From: Acorus gramineus
Lineage: Eukaryota > Streptophyta > Magnoliopsida > Acorales > Acoraceae
Reading direction: 5' to 3'
Length of the DNA: 64,000 bases
NCBI GenBank assembly: GCA_030737835.1
Contig: CM060850.1
Coordinates: 6,439,299-6,503,298 of the forward strand
Shown here: piece by piece, positions 33,302 through 44,500 of the stretch
Numbering within the stretch: position 1 is the first letter of the stretch
Layout of the letters: every line of letters begins with the position of its first letter
Notes under the pieces: generated by a model
The model's database searches: none
What the model saw: only the letters and a program-made list of their open reading frames with translations
Told to the model about the DNA's origin: nothing
Position numbers and translations under genes: made by a program

Positions 33302-36300
33302 ATGAATACTGTAGATGGTCGTGCCAGAGGCGCTCCTCGACTATCGTTCACGGTGAGTACTGCAGTTAGGATCTCAAGAGCCAGGTGGTTCAGGTTCTTG
33401 AGAAGGGTCTTCCAGTATCAAAATGGCTCGAGTTCGGATTTGGGTTCGAACCCATTCAATTCTGGTCCATGGTTAGCATTGGAGCTGATGGTATTGGTGG
33501 TTCAGATAACTGTTATTACTGTTGTTCTGGCTCTCTCTCAAGAGGAAGAGCCAGTTTGGCCTCTTCGAGTTTGGATCGTCGCATACGACGTTGGATGCCT
33601 TCTTAGTCTTCCTCTTTTGTACTGGAGACATCGATGTCGTCGTGTTTATGTTAACCATGGCGATGATGGTCATCGATTCGGTGATATCGAGCAACAGAGA
33701 GATGAAGAATCCAGGTAATTAGAAGTACATTTTGATCGGGGAAATCTTAAGCTTTAGCAGAAGCTCACAACATTGTTAGAATGCTTTGAATTATTGATTA
33801 ATTCATGTGTTAGATGCACTTCTTGTTTTGTTATATATTTGATTCATGTTTAAAACATGCTTCATGAATAATACAATACACTCATTGTTCAATAATTCAC
33901 GCATTAATTTAACTATATGCATATTTTACTTGTGCAACAGAATTTCAAATTTAGATTTTTTAAAAGAGTAAATTTTTGATAAGTTTCTTTTTAAAAATTT
34001 AAATTTCCGTAAGAAAAAATTGAAATACTTTAAACCATTGTTTAGATAGTAAAATAGGTGGGGAATAGGATTTTATAAACCCAAAAATCAGTTTGTTTGT
34101 AAAGAATAAGTGAGTATAGCTATGTCAAAATAGATTGAGATAAACTGATATTAGTATTTCCAGATCCCTCTACAATTGTGTTATTCCACCTAATTTTTTT
34201 CACTGGTATAAAAGTATAGAAACTCATATGTCAAATAAATTTTTTTTTATCTTTTATAATTCATTATCCTCATGGGGGAACAAAACCTGGTCTCCTGGAT
34301 CTAGATTGGATCGGATCGCATAGTCAGATCTGTTCACTTCACGACTCCTCCGGTTGATGGAAGCGATTTCTCAACGAACGTCCTCCAAAACTCGATTGGA
34401 GAGGGGGAGGTGACCTGCAAAAAGGTCCTTCGATGAACAAGTTAGTAGATGTATGACTCAACCTATCAGATCCTCGTCCAGATATATCATCCACTTTGGA
34501 TCCGAGAGGATCTGGTAGGATCAGGGAGGATAAGGTGCTATATGGGGTGACACAGAAGACACGATATAATACACGTGCCGCCATGTTGATGACGCCACGT
34601 GTTGGACGTTAAATGGTCATCTCTTAGAATTGTTACGGGTAGCCATTGGGTCTAGGAAAATGGCTCTCACACTACATCCCATTAACATTTTACCCACAAC
34701 TTATTGATGATCAACCTAATAATAAAAACTTCATTATCACATTACAACGAAAATAACTAAAAACACAATATCTCTTACAGAATTTGGCCATTGTTTGCAC
34801 CAGGAGTTCATATCTGATGAACAAATCAAGATCCTTCCTCGAACTGTTCTTCGCGCTGTGGTTCGTGATGGGAAACGTATGGGTCTTCGACACTCGCTTT
34901 GGATCTTTTCACAGATCTCCAAATCTGCACATACTCTGCATTGTGTTGCTTGCCTGGAACACCATCTGCTACTCGTTCCCTTTCATTCTCTTTGTGTTGC
35001 TTTGTTGTTGTGTCCCTCTCATCAATAACTTCCTTGGCTACAACATGAACTTGGCTTCTGCAAACAGAGGTGCAACTGATGATCAGCTCTCACAGCTTCC
35101 CAGTTGGAGATTCAAAGTGGCTGATGATGCTTCTGAAGAATTCCTCACTAATGGAGACTCAGTAAGTTTTTTTTCATGGTTACATATAAAAACGCTTTTC
35201 ATTCTGAATATATTATAGGAGTCCAGATCCAATTAGACATAGGTTTGGTCAGTACTATCAATATCGAACTGCACAGTCAATTATTGGGTATATGTGTCAT
35301 ATCCAATCATTAGCTTTACAATTCGATTCATAGGCTATGTAGTTCGATGCTGATGGTACTGATCAAACTCATGTTTGGATCCAAACTCATCTCATACTTC
35401 ACTTATGACAACATAAAATAAAATATTCCTCACCATCACAGACCAATTAATAAATTGGAGATTTCCTCTAGTGATGAAAGGTTTAGAAAAGACTACAAAA
35501 GAAAGAATGTCTAATTTACAGTAATATAAATTTATTGAGTTGGTTCAGTAGAACTTCTCACTGAAAAAACTTTTGAAATTAATTTTTTTAAAAACAATTT
35601 TTTTTCTCTTGAGCATGTGTTCCCGTTCTACATGCATGTACCTTTTAAATAAACCACCGTTTGAATTGCCACAAAAGTTATTTTGATATTGATAAATATT
35701 AATTATTTTAGTGTAGATAATAAATAAGTCATTTTTTATTTGATTGTGTTTATTTATTTTTATTAGAAAATGTAATGATTGAATTTTTTTTATGTGAAAA
35801 AATGTGGATAATGATTTATCAAAGTTAAAAAAAAATGATTTGACATGTAAAATCCCTTGATTTATAAGATATGATTACATGTGATTTGATATGTGAACCA
35901 TATACAGTCCAATAGATTGGGTGAAGTAATATAATTTTAAGAGAATCTGAAATACCAATATCAAATCATTCCCACCCATTCTAATACCGTTATACACACT
36001 TTTTTCTTTCATAAATGCCGTTTTCAACTATTTTTTCCCCGTAAAAGACTTTTTTTTTACCTTTAATTAACACATATGAACTAAAATTTGAAACCAAGAC
36101 TCGAATTTTGATAAAAAAAAATGTTTGAAACTGATTATATAAAACTAGTTTAGCAAAAGCATAATCAGTTTCTCAATTGGTTCCAAACGAGGAAACTCAG
36201 TGATCAATGTCTAATTTTAGAACAACAGAACACACATATATTCTTCATGCACATCTGATTTATTAGATATTGTTGAATCCACAGGAATGCTGTATTTGTC

Positions 36301-36434
36301 TAGCCAACTACAGAGACTCAGAAGAAGTTAGGCAACTGCCATGCTCCCATTTATTCCACCTCGGATGTGTCGATCAATGGCTGAGGATCATATCTTGTTG
36401 TCCTCTCTGTAAAAAAGAAATACAAAATGTATAG
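33302..36434 (+). CDS. Membrane-anchored RING-H2 E3 ubiquitin ligase
   Basis: The product probably transfers ubiquitin to membrane or cytosolic targets. It resembles the Arabidopsis At1g63170/At4g11680 group of multi-spanning RING proteins, for which substrates are mostly unknown. Exons are 33302-33714, 34804-35161 and 36285-36434, giving 306 residues. Exons 1 and 2 encode about four hydrophobic spans, including LALELMVLVVQITVITVVLA, FLELFFALWFVMGNVWVF and LHILCIVLLAWNTICYSF. Exon 3 carries the whole RING-H2 finger: C259-x2-C262, C277-x-H279-x2-H282-x2-C285 and C296-P-L-C299, with the conserved W289 used for E2 contact. The exon 2 acceptor was set at TGCACCAG|G because it alone restores frame and gives the family sequence. 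A stronger-looking acceptor 23 bases upstream (TCTCTTACAG) would shift the frame. Both introns carry MITEs. Confidence 0.88.
34045..34770. mobile_element. MITE in RING-gene intron 1, interrupted by a second insertion
   Basis: Both flanks, 34045-34273 (with CACTGGTATAAAAG) and about 34676-34770 (with AAAAACTTCATTATCACATT and AACTAAAAACACA), match in order the element at about 38890-39262. Between them lies about 400 bp (34274-34675) of GC-richer sequence absent from that copy. The insert contains AAAAAGGTCCTTCGATGAAC and GGTAGGATCAGGGAGGAT words, and its edges read TG...CA. It could be a small LTR-type insertion, but the would-be duplications (CCTCA / TCCCA) do not match exactly. Confidence 0.5.
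35219..35388. mobile_element. Foldback MITE in RING-gene intron 2
   Basis: The left arm starts GAGTCCAGATCCAATTAG. The right arm, on the other strand, starts GAGTTTGGATCCAAACATG. Both continue into TGATCAGTAC/TGGTCAGTACTATCA and ATCGAAC. It is related to the larger copy at 38494-38774 through shared TATCGAACTG, CAATTRTTGGGTATAT and GTAGTTCGAT words. It is non-coding. Confidence 0.6.
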
Positions 36435-38493
36435 TGACAAGAGCTTTGAGACACTCAACCCCCACTTTTAACCATATATTTTAGTCTCATGCTTTTACAT
36501 GGTGTATATACATTTATATGAAAATACATTCAATATTTTATGTTTTTCATATAAAGATATACACTCAAAAAGTTAAAAGTAGAGCTAAAAATATAACTGG
36601 ATGTACCTTTTTTTCCCACAGTGATAGACATATGTGATATGTTTTCCTCAAGTACAGTGGCATCTGCAGATTGCAGTACAAAAATATATGCTAAAGGTAC
36701 TCAGGGGCCTTTGAAACAAACAAAATTGTATCAAGCAAATGAAATAAAAAAAAAACAATTGAGGAGACTAGAAACTACATTCTGGCATTTGATAGTTGAT
36801 CTTTCAGTTTGATTTTAAATATCCTTCATCGAATTTTTGTTAGATTGTTTTATAATGTGAAAAATATAAAATTGTTAGACACAGCCCAACCTACCGTCCG
36901 CACACATTTTAACTTTTAAAATAGTATATCTCAACTAATACGATATATTTTTATATAAAAAATATAATATATACTTTAATTAATTGTATAGATTAATTTA
37001 TTGAAAATGCAAAAAATATCTAATGATGTATATATCTTTTTGAATAACAATCAAAGTACATTATACTACTGACAAAGCTATCGACAGGAATGTGCGTAAC
37101 AAGGCCCTTGAAAAATGAAGTGTACTAACTAGCTCAGACTATCAATACCAAATGTCTAGGAAGTTACTGCTATCCACCTCTCAACACCACACATGGTGTC
37201 TCTTTCTCAAATGGATGGAATATTATATATGACAGCAAGCACAAGGTATCATAACTCATAAGATGACAATTTTGCAGTTGCACATACCAAAAGGAGGGGT
37301 GTTATTCAAGGAACTTTTAGTTGATTTAATTTAATAAGGGGGGTCCCAACTTTCATTTAAAGAAATTATTCAAAGAAAAAGAAAGATTCACCACAAAGCA
37401 TGTATCTAGAACATATAAATCTTTTATGCAAAACTGTAAATATTCAACAGAATAAGTTCTGTTGCATTCGATTTAAAATTATCTGCTATATAATATGTTT
37501 TCCTAATAATAATGAGATGAAGAAACTTGGAATTACAAAAATGCAAATGGTTCGTGATCAAAACATGGGATAAGCAGTCCTAATCATAATAAAATATTCA
37601 TCCAACAATGTCAGGTAAAAATCCATTGAAACAGAGCAGTTGGCTTTCTGGGATGCCATTTGAGCATATTAGATCCAGTTAGGTTTCTTTCATTTTCCCA
37701 CTTTCAGACTGTAAAAAGAGAGAGAGTTTTGGAAAAACGGCAATGGTCAAGTTTACAAAACAATATTGTATAATTTGTATGCTGATTAGTACTTAATACA
37801 CAGTAGGAGTAGGAGCACTACATATTCAGTATATTTCGTAATATGAAAGATACAGATAGGATACGTTAATATCCATGTCCTAATGCAAATATTAATTTTT
37901 ATATTCGGATCCCTTCGAATACAGATATTTTTAAGTTAACTGACATGTTTAAATATTAACATTAATTTGGATAATCAAGTGATATTTTAGAAATATGTGA
38001 AAATTAAAATTGAGATTTTAAAGTTTATTTTTCTTTTAGATATCATACATTGAAAATTTAATACTATTATAATATATTATGTGATTAATCATACAAGATA
38101 ATAATATGAGTAATATATAATACAAATATATATATATATTTATAATATATGTCGGATGAATATATATTTTTTTGATTGGATATATTAATATCCATATCCA
38201 TACTCTGGATATTCGAATATCGTACATTTTTTATTTTTTATACACAGATTCAGATTGAATTTAGATTTTTTTTCAGATAATTGACAAGCTTAGCAAACCT
38301 GAAAGATTTGAAAATTAAACATAAAAATCTTGGTCTATAATCCATAAAGACAGCGGCGGCAGGAGTATGAATTGGAGGAGAAAGGGTCACGTCGTGTCGT
38401 GTAATACCTCATTTGTCACGTGCGAAGCTCACGTGCTTCTCTGTCACTTCAAATTTCATCTTTATTTTATACTCTTTTTACGCTTTTGCTAAG

Positions 38494-38774
38494 AGAATCG
38501 GATCCGTTAGTTCGGTTAATATCGAACTGAACAACGTGAAAATCGAACTATACAATCAATTGTTAAGTATATATTTCACTCTCTTATTGGATTCAATCAA
38601 CTATTAAAGAAAATATGTATTTCTAAGTATCATCAATATCCAATATGAGAGTGAAATATATACCCAACAATTGGTTGTGCAGTTCGATTTATAGGTGGCG
38701 CAGTTCGATTTTCACGTCGTCCAGTTCAGCACTGATCGAACTGATCAGATCCACTCCTGACTGGATCCGATCTC
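38494..38774. mobile_element. Foldback MITE with GATCGGATCC-type ends
   Basis: The left end GAATCGGATCC and right end GGATCCGATCTC are inverted. The arms also mirror each other through AACGTGAAAATCGAACT / AGTTCGATTTTCACGT and ATATATTTCACTCT / AGAGTGAAATATAT, giving a hairpin of about 280 bp. It is the same family as the element in RING intron 2 (35219-35388). Confidence 0.7.
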
Positions 38775-38889
38775 TTTTGGAAACAAAGAATCTAACTAAT
38801 AGGATATATATATCCTAGGATTCAGTAAGAATTTCAGCTAGTGAAAGAATGGATGTCAAATTGGAGAGAACAGGGATGAATAAGCCTAA

Positions 38890-39262
38890 AAACAACATCT
38901 CTTTTTTGGTAGCGGAACAAGGGGTGGAATAAGAGTGAATAAGTTAAAAAAACTTATTTATTTACAAGAAATAAATGAATATTAGTATGTCAGAATATGT
39001 GAGAACAAGATGATATTGGTATTCCAGGATCACCTTAAATTGTGTTATCTACACAATTTATTTTACTGGTATAAAAGGAAGTCACATGTCAAATCGCATG
39101 TCAACATCTCTTATAAATCATAATACCCACATGTTGAATTATTTTTTAACATTTTATAAATTATTATTCACATCTTATTCACATTCTATCCAGAACTTAT
39201 TCATGGTCAACCAAATATCAAAAACTTCATTGTTCCGCTTCCAATGAGATTAACCAAAACAC
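38890..39262. mobile_element. MITE related to the RING intron 1 element
   Basis: It shares, in order, TTACAAGAAATAAATGA-like, GATATTGGTATTCCAG, ACTGGTATAAAAG, CACATGTCAA, TCTTATTCACATTCTATCCA and CAAAAACTTCATT blocks with the interrupted element at 34045-34770, and more weakly with 47424-47886. It is non-coding. The ends were set by similarity, not by inverted repeats, so they are approximate. Confidence 0.45.
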
Positions 39263-39414
39263 ATTTTTCTTTAGGTCTTTGAATAATTATTTGTCTTGAT
39301 ATAACTTATGTTGTTATTTAAACGGAGGTTTAGTTTTCATTAATTTGGAATTACTTATTTATCATGTTATGAGCACTCAACAAAACTGAACCTGAATCAT
39401 TTTTGAAGGGAAAA

Positions 39415-39911
39415 TGATATGTCCAACCATGTGTGTATCGCTATGTGCAACCCTCATCATTTTTTTTTAAAATTATATAGTCACTTATTGAAGTACATAT
39501 TGTTAGAGGGGTGATATGGTGCAACCATCCCCCTTACGTGCGACACTTATATGATCTGGACGGTTCAACCAATCAGTACATTTTCGGTTTACTCTTACTG
39601 GTAAGATTTCACCGAAAATGCATATCACATCCGAGCCGACTAGATTAGATCTAGACGGTCCAGATTCGTGCCTCACGTAAAGGGTGTGGTTGCACAATTA
39701 CATTGTATCATTTCACCGTATTGTTATATATATGAATTGAAGTATGTATTGAGATAAATTAATATATTTTTTAAAAAAAATGAAAAAAATTAAAAATTTG
39801 TCTCATACACTTTGATAGAGCACATACACTATGATAGTGTAGTATATATACAATATTTATCGTAGTATATGAGATTGTAGACAGAGCTATAAAACAGATG
39901 AAGTGGACCAA
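39415..39911 (+). mobile_element. MITE, family with TGATAC ends, copy 4, split by a nested MITE
   Basis: Starts TGATATGTCCAACC and carries the ACATACTGTTATATA-like and ACACTATGATAGTGTAGTATA blocks of the family seen at 1171, 3629 and 27534. It is interrupted at 39506-39718 by a second element, with the interruption site TATTGTTA duplicated. Confidence 0.55.
39506..39718. mobile_element. Nested MITE with 8-bp target duplication
   Basis: This 213-bp element is flanked by TATTGTTA on both sides (39498-39505 and 39719-39726). Its ends are inverted: GGTGATATGGTGCAACC on the left and, on the other strand, GGTGAAATGATACAATG...GTGCAACC on the right. Both then run into a CCC(C/T)TTACGTG word. An 8-bp duplication is the size left by hAT-superfamily transposases. 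The element is non-coding. Confidence 0.7.
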
Positions 39912-41460
39912 CGCTCTTTTTGAAAATACAAGAAAAAAAATGTCCAATAAAGGAGGCCGAAGCTTCTATTATAAAAGATTTGTATGGAAAATTTCCAGTC
40001 TTGAAAATGACCTCACTTTTATCAATAAAACTAAAAATCTATTGAATTGGCTCTGAAGACCTAAACATATTTTTGTTTAGGGTAACATAATGATTTAATG
40101 GTTCAAATTGTGTGTTCTAGAAGATACATATGAATGAACCAAATGAATTATGTTCAAATGTTCAATCAGTATTCTAAATCATTTCACATCATGAAAGTTA
40201 AAATTTTTGTAACAAGCAAGTTATATTTAAATCATGTTTAATTGTTTGGATAATTGATCAGTAGATTGTAGTATAATGGGCATGGGTGGTTAGCACACAT
40301 CCATATGCAAAACTTCCATAAAGTTGCAACAAATTTCTACTTTATTTTCATATTTCTTTTAGTTATAGATTAAAAATTGATTAAATTAAAATACACGAAA
40401 TTATTTACTTTTAATTACTTGTGTAAATAAACTTTAACCTTTAAAACACGCCACATCTCTCATATTCATTCTCAAACACAAACAATGATAAAATTAACAT
40501 TTAAAAATTATAAATAATTTATTTTTGTCTTATCCACCATTTATTTTCTAATTATCATATACGAATACAAGGGGAATAAAAATAATAATATAACAAAAAA
40601 AATCACATAAATTGTTGTTTTATCTCAAAATGTTAACGTGTGATGAACTGCATTGTAGCAATGTACACAAGGTAACAAGAGTTATCTTGTTAAATAAAAT
40701 ACTCTGTATCTTCATTCATAGTCACAAAAATCATATAAGATGATTATTATTCCATCCGATGCAACATTATATAAATACACAAAATTAGATGGAACAAATT
40801 AAACTATTATTTTTTCATTAATATGAAATATAAAATTATAATTAATAATAATATGATAAATCATCCAAATTAAATAGATGTATGAATTTTGAAGGTATTA
40901 GATACACAGTTCAATAAAAATAAGTATGTTTGATCGATATGTAAGTGAGGCAACGAATTGTTGAATTATATTTAGCACTAAAACAAATTCAAAATACTTT
41001 ATGATCGTAAGTTCGTCCACATGATAAATGCATCTCATTTATCCATGTAATATTCACCTATAAGCTCATAAAACTTTAATGGTATAAACTTTTGAGATAA
41101 AATTAGGAATTTTTGTATTTAAAAATTGAGATGGAATCCGGTCCGTGTTTATGAACATTTTATTAAAGAGTGAATTAATAAATTCAACATGCATCTCAGA
41201 TGCACCTTTCATTTGACGTCTAGGTTTATGAATGAATAATTTAATATTAAAGTTATAATAGTTGGTAAAAAAAAAAAACTTGAAAAATGGAAATGCATGC
41301 ATGAATCACGAACCCAAACCTGCACCTGCACAAAATGGCATTAAACAAAACCGGATCGCGCGCGACACGTGAAACCCGCAACACCAGTGGCAAAACCGTA
41401 AAAATCCGATAAAACTCGTGCCATTTTCAATCGAACCCTCTCTCCCCCCTCTCTGCACCA

Positions 41461-41534
41461 TATAAAATCCACTCTCGTTTTTCCCGAAAATCAATCAATC
41501 TCTCTCTCTCTCTCTCTGTTGTCTCTGTTTTTTC
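41461..41534 (+). promoter_or_regulatory. FPPS core promoter: TATA box and TC-rich leader
   Basis: TATAAAA lies at 41461-41467, 74 bases before the FPPS start codon. A TC dinucleotide run (about 41499-41516) follows and would sit in the 5' UTR or act as a plant Y-patch. This places transcription start at roughly 41490-41500. Confidence 0.6.
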
Positions 41535-44500
41535 ATGGCTTCGAATGGAACGAACGGTCAGGATCGCCGGTCGGGATTCCTCGAGATCTACGCCCGTCTG
41601 AAGTCGGAGCTCCTCCAGGACCCCGCCTTCGACTTCACCGAGGATGGCCGGCAGTGGATCGAACGGGTGAGATTCTTTCCCTCTTTTGATCTGTCTTTCC
41701 TTTTTTTGCGTTTGTGATTGAGCTCAGAATCTCTGCATTTGTTTTTTTTTTTTTTTTTATATATGAAAGTTTTTACTTGGTGGTATTATAGGATGGATTC
41801 TGGTATTGTTGAAGGGAATGTGGGTCCCACTGGATTAGGAATCAAAGCAATTTGAAAAATGGGGTGGAATCAAAATTACATATTGATTATTGGAAGGGAA
41901 AAGATTTAAAAACCCAAAATTTGACAAAAAAAAAAAAATTGATCCAACCCAATAAAGAAATGACAACTCACCCATTCAGAAATGATAGAATGACGTGTCA
42001 ACTTCTCATTGGTTTAAAATAAGGTTGGTTAAAATTTGGACACTTATTGTATTGGAATCCTAATGGATTCTCTTTTTAATAGTTATTATGCCCCTCAAAT
42101 AATAACATAATAAAAAATTACAACCAATTATATAAATAATTGCAATCCCCCATGTTAATAGTTCTTGTATGTTTTTGCTTCTATTTCTCTTATCCCCCAT
42201 TCGGACATTCTGGTTTGTTAATATTTCGAAATAGATATTCCTACATTCCATTAAAAAAAAAAAATTGCAATCCACATCACAAATTTGAATACTATTTGAC
42301 ATGCAACTTATTTAAGAGGTTACTCTTATTCTTTGTTTAGTTATATATATGGTTGTTTATTTTATTTTATTTTATTTTTTAAACATTTTATTATGTTAGC
42401 ATTACTCAATTTTTTGAATTTTGATGTAGGTAAAGAGTTAGATTTCCAAGTATATTTATGTCAATTTGATTTTTTTTCCTGGTTATATCGATATTGGTAG
42501 AAGGGGAGGCAGAGATTCGGGTTTTTTATTCTCTTTTTAAAAGAAATCAAGGAATGACGCAGAAATTTGGCCTTTTGTGATATTTGATTTATAACCTTTT
42601 GGAAGTAAAGCAGATTTTACACACACATTGCCTTTGTTGGATCCAAAATGTTTTTTTAAATTATTTGAATGAGATTGCAAGAACATTAGGTAATCTAGGC
42701 GTTAACCCCCCACCCCCCGGCGTTTCACGGATACATTATTTCTGTTTAGCAACTTTTTCTTTCTCAATTTGGATAATTTTTTTGTCTTTTATGTTTATTT
42801 ATAGTTTTTGCTCAATAAACAGGAATATTACTATACTTGCCTCCCTAAGTAATTATCAAGGTTTATTCAAATGTATCAAGATATAGCTATTACAGTTTAT
42901 CTATGTTAAACAAACATGATTAAGCTTATCCTTCCTTTGTCCAACTGCTCATTTGTGACACAAGCTGGTACTATAAAAATTTGATGTTGACATATTTGAA
43001 TGAATGCATGAGAAATCTGTTTGGTTACAAAATGAGTATTTCAATTGTAAGAGTTGGAAGAGAGCAGTTGGAGGTGTGGAAGCCTGAAGGTGGCTAAATT
43101 GCGCAATTATGCAGATGATAAATCTTTCTGTAAAGAGTAAAGACCCATCACATGCAAAAGTTCAAGGAATCATCCAAAATTGTTTAATGTATTTTATCCA
43201 GTTTTTTCGTTCTTGTTTTTTTGGATTTTATTTTGGGTTTCGTTTCAAATTGATTTCCATGTGTGGTTTGTGCCTTTCAACATGGTTGTTGATATCTAAT
43301 GTCAAATGTTGCAGATGCTTGACTACACTGTACCCGGAGGTGATTGAAATGGCTGCCTGTGGTTTATATCTCTTTCATATTAACCAGTTCTGGTCGGTTT
43401 TGTATTCGTTCGTGCCAAAGCTATTCTGATCCATATTTCCACAATCTTGGATGCATTTTGTTATGCATTATATAATGTCTGAATGTGTTCTCTAAAAATT
43501 TTTGGCAGGGAAGCTAAACCGTGGTCTATCTGTGGTTGATAGCTACAAGTTGTTGAAAGGTAATGAGCTAAGTGAAGAAGAGTTCCTTCTTGCGAGCGCC
43601 CTTGGCTGGTGCATTGAATGGGTGTGTTTAATGTTCCTTCTTCCTTTTCTGATTGGGTGGTATTCATTTAATTGCTCTTTTGGATTGGAATCTAAAAGTT
43701 TCTAATAAGACTATGTGCAGCTTCAAGCATATTTTCTGGTCCTTGATGATATTATGGACAGTTCTCACACAAGGCGTGGGCAACCTTGTTGGTTCAGGTT
43801 ACCTAAGGTTTGTATTTTGGTGTGTTTACACTTTATTAGTTTATTTGATTCTAATCAAAATTAAACTCTGTAATGTTAGTGACCCTGTTACAGTTGAGCC
43901 TTTGTCGGCTGTGAGCCTGTGACGTGACTGGTCAGCTTTTGGATGTTTTTTGTGCTTTTTGGCATGGATTCCATTAAGATTTTAGGCGAGATATATTCTT
44001 TAAAGTTATCACAGATTGTTTCTAATTCAAGAGTTAATCATAACAGAACTGGATTTTTGGTCACATATTTTATTGGTGAATGAATCAATCTCTCAAATTT
44101 GAATACCCTGGATTTGGAAATTCTGTAATAAATGGCACTTGTTGGAGAACATTTAATCATGTGCTTCAGGGATTTTTGTTTCTTTTCACATTTGGTCTTC
44201 ACGTGTATTTGGGAAACAAGAGGAATAAAAACTGTTCATACTTTTTTTTTATACCATTCCTTACTTTTTATATTCTTCTTGTTGAATGCTTGTCATAGGT
44301 AGGTATGATTGCAGTAAATGATGGAATCTTACTCCGAAACCACATTCCTAGAATTCTGAAAAGACACTTTAAAGGAAAGCCTTACTATGTTGACCTTCTG
44401 GATCTATTCAATGAGGTAACCAGATTTGTACCTGGGCCCTGTGTCTATAGTAAACTGACTATATTTAATGTATTTCTGCTGATTAGTGAACGTTACCTTC

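Larger units (their letters stand above)
36435..41534. other. Intergenic region between the RING and FPPS genes
   Basis: This 5.1-kb AT-rich spacer has no recognisable gene. It contains a foldback element (38494-38774), a MITE at about 38890-39262, and a nested MITE pair (39415-39911). A stretch at about 37830-38240 is nearly pure A/T with TATATA runs. The last 80 bases hold the FPPS TATA box and a TC-rich leader. Confidence 0.55.
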
